Source of the DNA: Siphonodentalium dalli
Lineage: Eukaryota > Mollusca > Scaphopoda > Gadilida > Siphonodentaliidae
DNA: 64,000 nucleotides
Reading direction: 5' to 3'
NCBI GenBank assembly: GCA_032622095.1
Contig: CP136061.1
Location: 40,307,797-40,371,796 of the forward strand
Part shown: positions 53,095 to 64,000 of the stretch, piece by piece
Layout of the letters: each line of letters starts with the position of its first letter
Position numbering within the stretch: position 1 is the first letter of the stretch
Program-made: the position numbers and the translations under genes
Notes under the pieces: model-generated
The model's input: only the letters and a program-made list of their open reading frames with translations
Databases searched by the model: none
What the model was told of the DNA's origin: nothing

Positions 53095-53570
53095 ACTCAT
53101 ATTGGACACCCGACTGTCATATTGGACTCCCAAGTGTTCAATATGACTTTTTTATCGGGACTCTGTGAAGTCACGAATTAACTCTATTGCGAAATGAATC
53201 GGTGAACTTGTGATGCGTGTGCAACACTGGTGGATTTAGCAGACGTTTCACTTCCGCATTGAGTTTTTTGTCACTTCCGTGTTTACTGTTCCAAATCATG
53301 CTTTCTGATGATCAATTACAGGCTTTTATAGAGAATTAAGTGCCGACAAATACCAAAAATAACCACAAAAGTTTTATTTCCACAATTTGGATCAACATAC
53401 AGATGGATAATAAAAATGTCATACAATGTTGTGAACAGTATGAGTTTTTCTTGTACTCATGCAGGTTGTGGTGAAAAAGTCATATTGGACTCGACACTGT
53501 CTCGTCCAATATGACTTTTCACCACAACAACGACTACAAGAAAAACACATACAGTACACAACATTTTATA
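53095..53570. mobile_element. Foldback with CATATTGGAC hairpins
   Basis: ACAATGTTGTGAACAGTATG and GTTGTGGTGAAAAAGTCATA at the left (53421 on) are mirrored by TATGACTTTTCACCACAAC and CAGTACACAACATT at the right (to 53565). CATATTGGACTC motifs near 53098-53150 form a second, smaller hairpin. Confidence 0.65.
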
Positions 53571-53587
53571 ATAACTTTATAATATAC

Positions 53588-54300
53588 TAGAAGGTGACCC
53601 GACTTCGTCCGGGCTTTGACCTTGAATTGTCCATTTTGAAGGTAAAGGTCAGGTGGGGTCACGATTTGACCCGTCCAAAATACTGCCCTCACAGTGTCAT
53701 ATTTGACCTTGAATTGTCTATTTTGAAGGCCAAGGTCAAGTGGGGTCACGATTTGACCCGTCCAAAACACTGCCCGAACAAAAGTACCCGACAAAAGTAC
53801 CCGTCGAAATCCATCCGGTTTTACCCGAATTGAACTTGAATTGATCATTTTGAAGGTCAACGTCAGGTCGGGGTCACGATTTGACCCGTCCAAAACACCC
53901 AGTGGACAAAAGTAACCCTATGTATAAAATGTCGTCGAAATACCATCAAAATTGGCGATTTGACCTTGAATTGACCCGATTTCAAGGTCAAGGTCACGTC
54001 GCACGGGCAAATGAATATGCTTATGAGACTCCCCGGCCGAAAATACACCCACATACCAAGTTTCATCGAAATCCCGTGATATTCGGGCGTTTGACCTTGA
54101 AATTACCCGATTTCAAGGTCAAGGTCACGTCGCACGGGCAAATTAATAGACCCATGTCACTCCCCGGCCGAAAATATCCACACATACCAAGTTTCATCGA
54201 AATCGGCTTTGCCGTTTTTGAGTCCATCGATTACAGACAGACACACACACAGACACACACACCCCCACACACACAGATCTTCCAAAATATATAATAGATA
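53588..54300. repeat. Degenerate repeats rich in AAGGTCA half-sites, ending in CA-rich sequence
   Basis: Blocks of about 118-130 bases contain TTGACCTTGAATTG, TTTTGAAGGTCAAGGTCA and CACGATTTGACCCGTCCAAA. Later blocks contain ATACCAAGTTTCATCGAAAT, and the array ends with CGATTACAGACAGACACACA. It looks like the 3' part of a dispersed retroelement or satellite. The open frames up to 137 codons follow the repeat and are not genes. Confidence 0.7.
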
Positions 54301-55111
54301 ATGAGTAATTTGAATTAATATATGAGTAATTAGAATTAAATTTGCGTTATGTGTCATGTCCGATTGTTATCATTGTGCCAATGTTTCCTGTGAGGATGAG
54401 AGGTGTATTTATAGATAAATGGCTTAGTTTTGAGATTGAGTCAGGCTACTACGAATCGGACTGTTGGTGAAAATTGCGCGAAATTCGGCGACAACTCTTT
54501 GAATATCTACTTTATGGAAGTAAAAGTAAATTTTAACAATATATTTCCATATCAAAGTATAGATACAACTGCTTTGTGATCAGTTCTATCTATAAGCTGT
54601 CATCTGTCATTGTTTGTCATCTCTACATGTCTATGCATTGCGCGAACTCAATGTCTCTTTTTGGATAGACTGGTTCCTGGTCCAAAACTGCAAAAATCTG
54701 AAAGGGTATATATAGTAACCTGACCACGTTAGCCTTACTATTTCTCTAATAAAAGACCATTGGTAATGTTCATCTATTTGTAGGTAGGTAACTAGGTATA
54801 AATATATAGGTCATTTGAGTGTCTAATTGATTGATTGATTAGGGTTTAATGTCGTTTGCAACAACTAATGCCATATCACGACATTGCCAGTTTCAGTGGT
54901 GGAGGAAATCCGCACACTTACGGCTAATCTAACAGTAATTTCCATGGCTATTAAACTTTTCGACCATGTGCGGCAAACCACCAGTCATTGGTGAGTAACA
55001 GGCAACTCCAATGTGAGTGTCTATATGTGGCCATAATATTTTAACCAAATGATATCGAAAATAGAACCAATATAGAGCAAACTACCCAACATGATATTTA
55101 CATGGCATGAT
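54301..55111. other. Unassigned sequence
   Basis: No gene, array or transposon end I can define. Confidence 0.3.
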
Positions 55112-55166
55112 CTACAGTAATGCCCTAAATAACCGACTCCTTAACCACAGCAGAATTATGGGTAAT
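55112..55166. mobile_element. Truncated mariner-like foldback, left arm only
   Basis: TACAGTAATGCCCTAAATAA through CACAGCAGAATTATGGGTAA matches the left arm of the element at 33434, then stops at the TTAA of the next element. Confidence 0.65.
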
Positions 55167-55540
55167 TTAACCCATGACAGGAGCTGCGCTGCGCAACATT
55201 AAAAATCATGGGCCAATGCATTCTCTTATATATGCGAGTCGACAATAGGTCGCCTCGCATACCGTATATAAGAGAATGCATTGGCGTAACAATTTTAAAT
55301 GAATTGTTCTTACATTCTTTAACAATTTTTATCATTTTGTTTTTAATCTTTTTTCTTACATTCTTTACAATTTTTATCATTTTTTCTTACATTCTTAAAA
55401 AAAATTACAAATTTTTATCATTATTTCTCACATCCTTTAAAAAAATGTTTATCATTTTGTTTTACATTTTTCAACAACTATAACAAATAACATAACATTT
55501 GTTAGGCCAATGCATTCTCTTATATATGCGAGGCGACCCT
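55167..55540. mobile_element. TTAA element of the hairpin group, right end missing
   Basis: TTAACCCATGACAGGAGCTG at the left, a first hairpin with a 5-base insertion (CGCATACCGTATATAAG), a T-rich spacer, then the second hairpin cut off after GCGAGGCGACC. The ends differ from families A and B. Confidence 0.68.
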
Positions 55541-56045
55541 ACATGTATATCTCACAATCCTGTCTGCCACACCAGTGTATCCTATAATTTAGATTGCCAT
55601 GGCCTCACAGTTGATTCAGGGTGTTTTCTGTTCAAAAGCTGGAAAGTTTCTACTTGGATAAGTACTCGTGTAATTTCAATTCAGTATATTGCGGTATGTG
55701 TTGTGTATAATCATGGTTGTGTGCCATTGTCTGCAGTAGCCTATAAAAATCTCTATCCACAGTGAACCAACGTTTCTCTGTTACCGCTGCCGATTTTCCA
55801 ACGACAATTTCAAGGAAGCCATATATCGCAAGACAATACAACACGAATCCTCAATTCTGAAGTTAAATCAGTCGACAGGGAAAATAGGATATAAACCTCA
55901 CAATTACCGTCGACTGCTTCCATAATGTCAGAGGTGTCTGAACAGACTGTTATTGAATTTAATACAAGTTGTTTGAACTACTGATATTGGAGTCAAGCAT
56001 GAATTGTTAGAAGCAGTCTCCACCCATACTATGATATTTACTTAC
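55541..56045. other. Unassigned sequence
   Basis: The 64-codon minus frame at 55650-55844 has no family motif and no clear splice sites. Confidence 0.3.
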
Positions 56046-56125
56046 ATATTCAGCGCCTGAGAGACGTCAGTTGGTCTTAGATACTTGCGCATCAATGCAA
56101 ATACATTGATAATAAAATATTTGGG
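56046..56125 (-). CDS. Candidate 80-base internal exon (weak)
   Basis: On the minus strand, acceptor ttatgcttcag, 26 open codons (PKYFIINVFALMRKYLRPTD, VSQALN) plus two bases, donor AATAT|GTAAGTAAA. Both sites are strong, but no partner exon with matching phase was found within several hundred bases and the peptide is not recognised. It could be a chance open frame. Confidence 0.22.
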
Positions 56126-58380
56126 CTGAAGCATAAATGATTTGACCTCAATCCTAAATATTTGCAGTGAATCGCAAGTAATGAATAAATGTAAAAACGG
56201 TATCTCATATGCCTGTATGATTGATTCTGACCAGACAATACTGGAGCCATTTATATGCACACTATGCACTTATATGCACACTACTACTGACTAGTACCCA
56301 CACAATAAACCATATATCAGTGGGCCAAACATCATGTGCACCCACATTTCTGAATGCAATCTTAAATTGTTATGTAATCAATGTAAACATGGGTCACAAT
56401 AAATATGTATAACATCAGAATAAAACTGAAGCTAACAACCTGGTGTGAATTGAATTGTGGTGGGGTCTCAAGCCTATCTACCCCTTCACGTTAAAAACGC
56501 CATTAAATGGCATAAGTAGCTTGAGGATGGAAGTGATCAATCATACCACAGTCATTTCAACCAGGTCCACTTTGCTCAGTGTAAGCAATCACGCTACTAT
56601 ATATACTTGTGTAAAGTTGGTTTCAAGATAGATCATGCCACGGCTCGCCACTCTAGACATATTAGCAGGCTTATCAGGGTTCAATGTGACAATTGATTTG
56701 TTTTAGTACAATCGACCATTCCATAATTGCAACATGGCAATTTAATATGAATTCTTACGTGCCCTACATTGTATTTATTGTATAAACTTATAAATATCCT
56801 AAGCTTTTTGGCTGACAAATATGACTCCAATATCATCATATTTAATAATAGTCACATTTCATGAATAAAAATATGTATATAAAACTGTGTACTCTATTAT
56901 AACATTATTACATTCACAATAGATTGATCCTTGCTCAAATTGAACAAACACCAGATACGTAGTATAACCATACTACCATAGTAACCTGACCCTTCTGCTT
57001 CACTCAGATGTTTACAAAATCTCACTCTCTATATATATATTCAAAGCTCAGGCCTACATACTCACGAGAATGGAATCGTCGTGAACACAAACTTTGTTAA
57101 TCTGGGCGCGTCTTCTAATGCTAAAGTCTTCGACGGGGATTGTCAAAATTAAATGCACTATAAAAACAAGTAAGATCTTGATTTTAACCTATCTGTTTAA
57201 TTATAGAAGAGAACGAAGTTCTGTGTAATCAATGTCCACAGACTTATATGTTTTAAAAACTCGACTTAAAATAAACAGTCATACTTACAATGCTACTCAA
57301 AGATTGCCGAAGTTGAAGGGGTACTGAACGCAATTACAATAAATTCCCGATAATAACAACGACCTGATATCGATAATATATATAAAAATAAGTAATTTGA
57401 GTCCTGCTTAATTGATATGATGCTGTTAGGACAAACTGATTCTGTCAAGAAAAACCCTCAATTTCCACACGAAATCACCATAACCACAACCCTTGACACA
57501 CATTGTGTGGATTAATAACATCGAAATCATAGCTATAGCTAGATAAAACTTGATATTGCAATAAAATTGTATTCAATAACGACGTACGGTATATTATGTT
57601 TTGGTGGATTCCAGAATTCTCTCATTTTTCACCAAAATTTTCGATGTTTTTACCCCAAATTGAACACTAGAACATTGGGGTAACCACCGAAACTCTTACA
57701 ATATGCAAGCATGAACATACGCTACAGTCCAGGTGAGTTTCCGACATAAAATAAGGTGAAATCTTATTCCTAGAGCTCAAAATCTCGGGTCGCACTAATT
57801 TTTGTTTCTGGGTAACTCAGTTTTCATATTCCTCATATCCGTGCGGAGATTTTAATATATAAAGGTCTGATCCCACCTGGCGTCGCGGCAAAGACATGTC
57901 GCTGCGATTTTAAGTCCAACGGCACAACAACCACGACTGAATTAAATTGCTTCTTTCCATCCGAGGGTAGGCATATATTTCGTCGGTGGTGGTTGACCAA
58001 CTATCAGTGCTTACAATTATATAATCACTTGTAAATATAATGCATGTCAACGCGTTCAATAGTGTGTTAAATTACATAAAGCAATAAGACTTCGAGAAAA
58101 ATACCTTGTCAGTATCAAACATTCAAGAAATAATTTAATTTGAAAAAAATCAGATAATGGCTGTTGGTGTTTGCAAAACGACATGACTAGCCATCTTAGT
58201 TGTAGTCGATTTCCACCAACTAATGCAACACTTATTAAAGGGATACTGTACTCGATTGTTGTTGTTGGTTTCTCTGAGTCGTAGAATAAGGTAACAAGAT
58301 TTCGATTATTTGAAAGTCTGTTGAGTACGAAGTAATGCCACGAATGGCAGATTAGTCGGAATGCGAAAATACAAATTGTC
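56126..58380. other. Unassigned AT-rich sequence
   Basis: No array or transposon end. A hydrophobic open stretch near 57072-57165 on the minus strand lacks a start codon and a usable acceptor. Nothing else is supported. Confidence 0.3.
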
Positions 58381-59772
58381 GTCTGTTGTGTCTATGAAAT
58401 AAGATTTTTCCCCCAAATAATGTAGCCTTTGGAGTGGGGTGAAGTTCTGATAGATATGTCATTCTATCCTCGCATTCATTCAATTATAGTTCTAACATAA
58501 TTACGATCCAATGGAAATTGAACATTTTGCAATGAATAATAAACATATCAAATTTCGTATCAATGTTTCCTACTGACATGTAAATGTGGGTAGATTTGGC
58601 GTAACAATAACCCCCATTGTTAGAAATTACAGGAATATAGGCGCGTTTCGGTCACCATTTTAACCACCATCTTCTTGGATGAAATGTAAGTTAATTACTT
58701 CGCCTGAGTATTCCAAACTAAAATGTAAGCATGAAATGAGTTGTAATGACAATAACGCCCACTGAAGTGAATATGTCTGACCAATTTGGGTGCCACTTTG
58801 GATATGGTGGATTTTTTTTCAGATAAGATAACAGGAAAATACTTCGACCACAACAGTCAGCATATATGGAGTTGTCATGACAGTAACGCTCACTAATGTG
58901 AAAATCAGGAATTTGTGGTGATTTTTCAGTTTCTGATCACCATCTTGGATTTGGGTGAATATTACTCAACTGACGTATAAGCTGAATCATAGCGAGGGTA
59001 TTTACTACACATATATAATCATAGCGAGGGTATTTCATACACATATATAATCATAGTGAGGGTATTTCATACACATATAATCATAGCGAGGGTATTTCCT
59101 ACACATATATAATCATAGCGAGGGTATTTACTACACATATATAATCATAGCGAGGGTATTTCATACACATATATAATCATAGCGAGGGTATTTCATACAC
59201 ATATATAATCATAGCGAGGGTATTTACTACACATATATAATCATAGCGAGGGTATTTCATACACATATATAATCATAGCGAGGGTATTTCATACACATAT
59301 ATAATCATAGCGAGGGTATTTCCTACACATATATAATCATAGCGAGGGTATTTCATACACATATATAATCATAGCGAGGGTATTTCCTACACATATATAA
59401 TCATAGCGAGGGTATTTCATACACATATATAATCATAGCGAGGGCATTTCCTACACATATATAATCATAGCGAGGGTATTTCATACACATATATAATCAT
59501 AGCGAGGGTATTTCCTACACATATATAATCATAGCGAGGGTATTTCCTACACATATATAATCATAGCGAGGGTATTTACTACACATATATAATCATAGCG
59601 AGGGTATTTCCTACACATATATAATCATAGCGAGGGTATTTCCTACACATATATAATCATAGCGAGGGTATTTCCTACACATATATAATCATAGCGAGGG
59701 TATTTCCTCTTCAGTTGAGTAATATTCACCCAAATCCAGGATGAAAAATCTTATTTCATAGACACAACAGAC
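58381..59772. mobile_element. 1.39-kb inverted-repeat element carrying a 32-bp array
   Basis: Perfect 30-bp terminal inverted repeats (58381-58410 and 59743-59772, GTCTGTTGTGTCTATGAAAT...). A second 33-bp inverted pair (58941-58973 and 59711-59743, one mismatch) encloses the tandem array. The left interior holds degenerate monomers (TGACAATAACGCCCACT and TGACAGTAACGCTCACT). No coding sequence and no clear target duplication. Confidence 0.75.
58987..59706. repeat. 32-bp tandem array, about 22 copies
   Basis: Unit TCATAGCGAGGGTATTTCAT plus ACACATATATAA. Positions vary mainly among TTTCATAC, TTTCCTAC and TTTACTAC. One unit is two bases short. Confidence 0.95.
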
Positions 59773-60149
59773 ATATCGGAAATGAACCAGTTAAACAGAC
59801 CTACACCGCAAACTATTGTTACGTATCTCTCAACAAACCAATATATTGTAATCTGTGTTTTATATAATTGATTGAAACTTGTCCTGCGTTCAACTCGGTC
59901 TCTGGATCTACATATAGAATTGCACCAAATTTCCACCAAATTACATTTTCGCCTCACCAGTGACTATGAAAAGTTAGTCATGACTCAATCCATGTCATTT
60001 TGACTAACACAATTTTAGTCTGATGCCCCAATCAGTCGTTTTGACTAACCATTTCTTAATCGTTATATATGAATTCACCCTACAGTGCATGGGGCATTAT
60101 GTGGAATGGCTACATGTTTGCTTGTCATGCACCGTAGCGATGTTAATAA

Positions 60150-60312
60150 CTTACATTAGTGTAAAGTTTGTCCCTAGGATGACTAACGTTAGTTCGTCCT
60201 AAGACTAAGACAGAACATTGGTCATTATGACTAAGTTTCTGCCTTAGTCTTAGGACTAACTAAAGTTGGTAATCATATGGACAAACTTTTTACTAACGTA
60301 TGTCAGTCATAT
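60150..60312. mobile_element. Foldback element with ACTAA/TTAGT motifs
   Basis: TACATTAGTGTAAAGTTTGT and CGTCCTAAGACTAAGACAGA are mirrored by TCTGCCTTAGTCTTAGGAC and GGACAAACTTTTTACTAACG. Degenerate GTTTTGACTAAC motifs continue into 59980-60060. Confidence 0.6.
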
Positions 60313-60831
60313 TGACTAACTTTTTCTCTCAGTGTAGACACCGAACATTTCAAAACTAAGTGTATGAGACTGAAAAATTAGTTTTATCTACATTAAAATT
60401 CTTTTCAGCGGTAATCGACTTCCAAATATATTGGAACAGCCTTTAAATGGCCCCACTTCTTGACATAATGAATAAAGTATTGCGTATTCATTCCGAAATT
60501 ATCCATCCAATGGTAAAATTGATCTACCATACAAAACGCAAGAAAGCATTTTCCTGCAATAGTGCCTTATCCTCGCCACGGTGCATGGCAAACAAATATA
60601 TGTAGCATTTTTTTTACAGAATTCCCCACTATATTCCAAAATGGATGCAAACTCAGACAATTTCCCCGAAATAGTACCCAACTAAATCCCGAGGCAAAAA
60701 TAGTCCCCGACCAAAAACATGTCCACGACTATTTCTCGACATGTGAACGACCCTTAAGACCAGATAGAACGATCCACTTGCCTGTGATGTGAAAACACGC
60801 GCCATTACATGTGCCAGCCTTAATATTAAGC

Positions 60832-61141
60832 TGAAGGGGTCACTTTCACCTAAAAATGTGCCGAAGTGTAAACAGGTTTTGAAACTGTTCAGAAAAGTCA
60901 CACAGGATGTGCTATCGGCGCTGACACGGTTACGTCTGGCGACCATCAGCGTTTTTTTCCTTCTCAGTTCATTCTAATTTTCATTGGAACGTACATAATA
61001 AACAAATATGCTAGCATAAATCGCGACAGATGCAAATTCTGAACAATTTCATTTCGAACAAGATGTCAAAACCTGTGTACTCTTCAGCACATATTCCAAA
61101 CTGCGCTTCAGCACTTTTCCTGCGAGAGTGACCACGTCAGC
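60832..61141. mobile_element. Inverted-repeat element with TGAAGGGGTCACTYTCACC ends, copy 2
   Basis: CTGAAGGGGTCACTTTCACC at the left and GCGAGAGTGACCACGTCAG at the right. Internal AACAGGTTTTGAAAC and AAAACCTGTGTACTC are mirrored. Sister of 9571-9876. Confidence 0.62.
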
Positions 61142-63142
61142 CATACTCAAGACCTGTTTTGGCACTAATAACTGAATTCAGAACTCACCAGGTTTAACCT
61201 CATGTACGTGTTCTTTTTGATACTGTATTGTGCGTATTCTATATATTTTCGTTATTAATAACGGCCAGTTGTGAAGGACAAATCGACAGCCTGTAATGAA
61301 TTGAAATTAAATGAACATTAGTGCTCAATATACATATATATATATATGTATATGTGTAAAACACAGCATTTCTAATAGTATTTTATCCAAATATAGACCT
61401 TACTGAAACCAAAAATGGATTATATCGGGCAGTAGTGGTTTATTTTTTCAATATGAGGCATCCTGAAAATTAGTGTCAATCCTCAAAATAAAGCCAAAAA
61501 TTGTAGATTTTTTTTCAATTTTACTAGCTGATGCATCTCGTATAAATAAAGTATGCCCTTATATACCATAATATTACTAAATTGAAGAGGAAATGTTAAT
61601 ATACATTTTAAGAGGGATATATTGTCCAATTTTAACCCTTTTCATGCAGAATTTGGCAATTTATAATAAACATTGACCAAAATTAACAGAAAATTAAAAT
61701 TAAAAATAATTTAATAGCAATATAAAGTAACTATAAGTCAATTGAAATATCTAAACATAATGATACAACATCAGACAAAGCCTCAGGCATGAAATTGTAC
61801 CAGATGGCAGGGCATACTGTCTGTTTAACAAAACTGCCATGACAGACTTGCACGGCAGTAACTCTAGTGGCGATGGCATCATCCCCCCCCCCCCGACTTG
61901 GGGTTGGGCTACGATCCCCGATAAGGCTACTGGGTGCCGGAAGCTTAATTAGGTAAACTGTCACCTTTCCCAGTGGGGGGGGGGGGGCTAACACTCCCCA
62001 AAATTGTGGAGAGGGGTGCTTTAGACCCCGTAACCCCCTAATGGTACCTGGTGTCCATGCAAAACTCCCAGATTTATCACTTTCTTTACTATCTACAGGC
62101 GAATCCATGCATTTCTTCTTTAAATCTGTCCAAAATGTGGTCATTATCATTTGAAAATAAGAAAATATGGAATTAACAACTTATCATTGCGAGACGTGAA
62201 ATTTCGTAAAATTCAAATTTTTATTATAGGAATCACTGAACTAAATGGTTTCCCATAGGCGACAGTGTTAACGTTTTGGCCAAATTCACTGAATTGAAGC
62301 CTGAAGGCCATACCAGTGATCTTTACCCAGCTAGATTGACAACAGTTGATCACGAAAATGCATGAAAAATCATAGGTCATGTGTTTACTTTTTAAAATAA
62401 ATCCCCAAGTGTACGACATGGCTATCACACAGCCAAATTTGATCTGGAAAAACCCAGATCTACAACAGCTAGTTAAATACATTTCCCGCTCACAAAAATC
62501 CGTTCCCCCATTCATTCACCAGTTTAAATTATTTAGATATTGTGTACAAATCAAATAAACGCGATGTCATCCTTAATAACGTGTCGCATGTATCAGGTGA
62601 AGATCATTATACAGTTACCTTTACCTTTAGCATTCCACGGTGTACTCGCTCCCCGACTCTAGAACACATTTAGCTCCCTGATTCCTATAAGCGTGCACTG
62701 TAGATGAACGGAAGTAATTATTTGTACGCGGTTTCGTAGTACTATAATTCGAGGTGGAGTGTCATTATACTGTCGGTACAGTTGGTGACAAGACCAGGTC
62801 ACCAGAAAACGATTTTATGTAGTTAACAAAGCCATTCAGATTTCAACATCTATGCGTAACCGGGGGTAAGGCATAAAAATAACACCTGGTGTTTCGCTAG
62901 CGGGATATCAAAATTGGTGAGTCAGTTGGTATGTATTTTAAATTGATTACAAATACTTCTAACTTCAATGTATATAGAGTTAACATGCGGATTAATTTTG
63001 AATGAAGAATTCCATTTCTTTACAATAAGAATGTGCACTCTATAGAGAATGACAATTGCTCCAGATTGAAGATAGCTTGGCTTGGAATATATTTTATAAC
63101 ATGTTTGTTAGTCTGTTCTCTAAATATTTTTTTCATTTACAG
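61142..63142. other. Unassigned sequence with C/G runs
   Basis: Poly-C near 61886-61897 and poly-G near 61975-61987. The 139-codon minus frame at 61731-62150 crosses both runs, which supply its Pro and Gly stretches, and I do not accept it. The 100-codon frame at 62213-62515 is likewise unrecognised. CTAAAG|GTAAAG near 62630 on the minus strand resembles a donor but stands alone. Confidence 0.3.
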
Positions 63143-63218
63143 ATGTAGATCAGGAAAACATATATGTGTAATAAATTTACCGGTATATCATTCACTCGAT
63201 AATTCACCTGTTCCGCCT
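63143..63218 (+). CDS. Candidate 76-base internal exon (weak)
   Basis: Acceptor tttttttcatttacag, 25 open codons after one base (CRSGKHICVINLPVYHSLDN, SPVPP), donor CGCCT|GTAAGT. Both sites are good matches to consensus. No neighbouring exon was found before the right edge and the peptide is not recognised. Confidence 0.25.
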
Positions 63219-64000
63219 GTAAGTTGCATGTTATAACTGCTTTAATAGTGGAATAATTTAAATTTTGACGAAATTTTTGTAGTATCGATCTGCTATTATA
63301 TAATTATAGGGATACTATTTTAAAACGTCCATAAATAATATAAGATTAACTCTGTATTTGAGATCTAATTCAATTTACAAAGCACAAATAAGCCAAATTA
63401 CTTTACTCATCCAGTAATGTACCAACTTAGTCTTGATTAATATTTCCAACATGTATCTCCACAAGGCCAAAATAACTAGTCTAGTCTATCCACCGTCCAA
63501 ATATGTTAAACATTGTGAGGCAGAAAGGATATCTGTCATAATCTGTCATATGGTATATAGACTTTAGGCCATAATAAATATATTCCTAGATGATCATCGG
63601 AAGTTATTTGAAAATTGGGGCGGGGGGGGGGGGGGGTATTTATTATTTATTATTTATTTCCAGCTCGGCATAGATGAATCAAGTAAAGTTGATTCAATTC
63701 ATTGCTATGTTGTATACATGTGCAATATTAATAAAATGTGAGTTAAATGAAGTGAAAGATGGAGATAAATAATACCTGCCAATAAATGTCATGTTGTTAT
63801 ATATATATATTCCCAATTTCCCATCATTTACTTCATTTATAATAAAACACATATGATATATATATATATTAATATCGCGCACACATATGTTGTGGTGCAA
63901 ACTAAATGTCAAAAGATGCCCATGTCAAGCTTATTCGCATGCCCTATTTCTATGTGGTGTTCGGTATCCCGAGAAATGAGCAAATGCTTGCGGTAGGGAA
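63219..64000. other. Unassigned AT-rich sequence to the right edge
   Basis: Poly-G run at 63618-63638 followed by TATTTATTATTTATTATTTA, and TA repeats near 63800 and 63857. No gene is seen. Confidence 0.35.

Noticed and set aside
52750-53133. Acidic or Met-rich frames at the GAT repeat
   Set aside because: Produced by the GAT/ATC microsatellite on both strands.
53594-54294. Frames of 79-137 codons over the AAGGTCA repeats
   Set aside because: Repeat-driven frames on both strands. No gene evidence.
56046-56125. Histone-fold (TAF6-like) reading of the candidate exon peptide
   Set aside because: A loose resemblance of MRKYLRPTDVSQALN to such helices is not backed by neighbouring exons or by the expected basic residues.
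57072-57165. Hydrophobic, signal-peptide-like open stretch followed by GTGAGT on the minus strand
   Set aside because: No methionine in frame, and the only nearby acceptor would place a TAG directly after the junction.
61731-62150. 139-codon frame with Pro and Gly runs on the minus strand
   Set aside because: The runs come from poly-C and poly-G tracts. No domain, and no splice partners.

Overview
This is an AT-rich, repeat-dense piece of an animal genome. It has small spliced exons in a long gene, no operons, non-LTR and Ty3/gypsy retroelement remains, and very many short inverted-repeat DNA transposons. The repeat style would suit a marine lophotrochozoan such as a bivalve mollusc, but that placement is inference.

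The one gene I can name with confidence is on the minus strand, from about 24558 down to at least 1265, and runs off the left edge. Nine coding exons (24402-24546, 21624-21717, 16215-16391, 13608-13725, 10324-10463, 8094-8199, 6926-7040, 4246-4333, 1265-1338) join with GT-AG splice sites and matching phases at every junction. They give 352 codons of the N-terminal part of a SETDB1/Eggless-type histone H3K9 methyltransferase: an acidic N-terminus, a likely SUMO-interacting motif (IVIDD), and Tudor domains 1 and 2. The SET domain must lie beyond the left edge.

The introns are crowded with transposons. At least four families insert at TTAA, as piggyBac-type elements do. Their ends differ, yet they share a near-identical 67-bp internal hairpin, present about 22 times in good condition. 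There are also hAT-type elements with 8-bp target duplications, one of them nested in a TTAA element, TA-flanked foldbacks, and several palindrome-array elements.

The most unusual finding is that tandem arrays in this gene grow out of exon/intron borders. The 5' splice site of exon 3 is repeated about 20 times in a 44-bp minisatellite. The 3' splice site and first 64 bases of exon 6 are repeated in a 98-bp array. The donor of exon 9 is duplicated. Arrays also start close to exons 2 and 7. Use of the extra exon 3 or exon 6 sites would bring in early stop codons.

Right of 25 kb I see no certain host gene. This part holds foldback elements (27-36 kb), a decayed non-LTR retrotransposon (37.3-39.7 kb), a second LINE fragment (44.3-44.9 kb), a decayed Ty3/gypsy element on the minus strand (about 46.1-52 kb), AAGGTCA-rich repeats (53.6-54.3 kb) and a foldback carrying a 32-bp array (58.4-59.8 kb). 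Three weak single-exon candidates are listed at low confidence.
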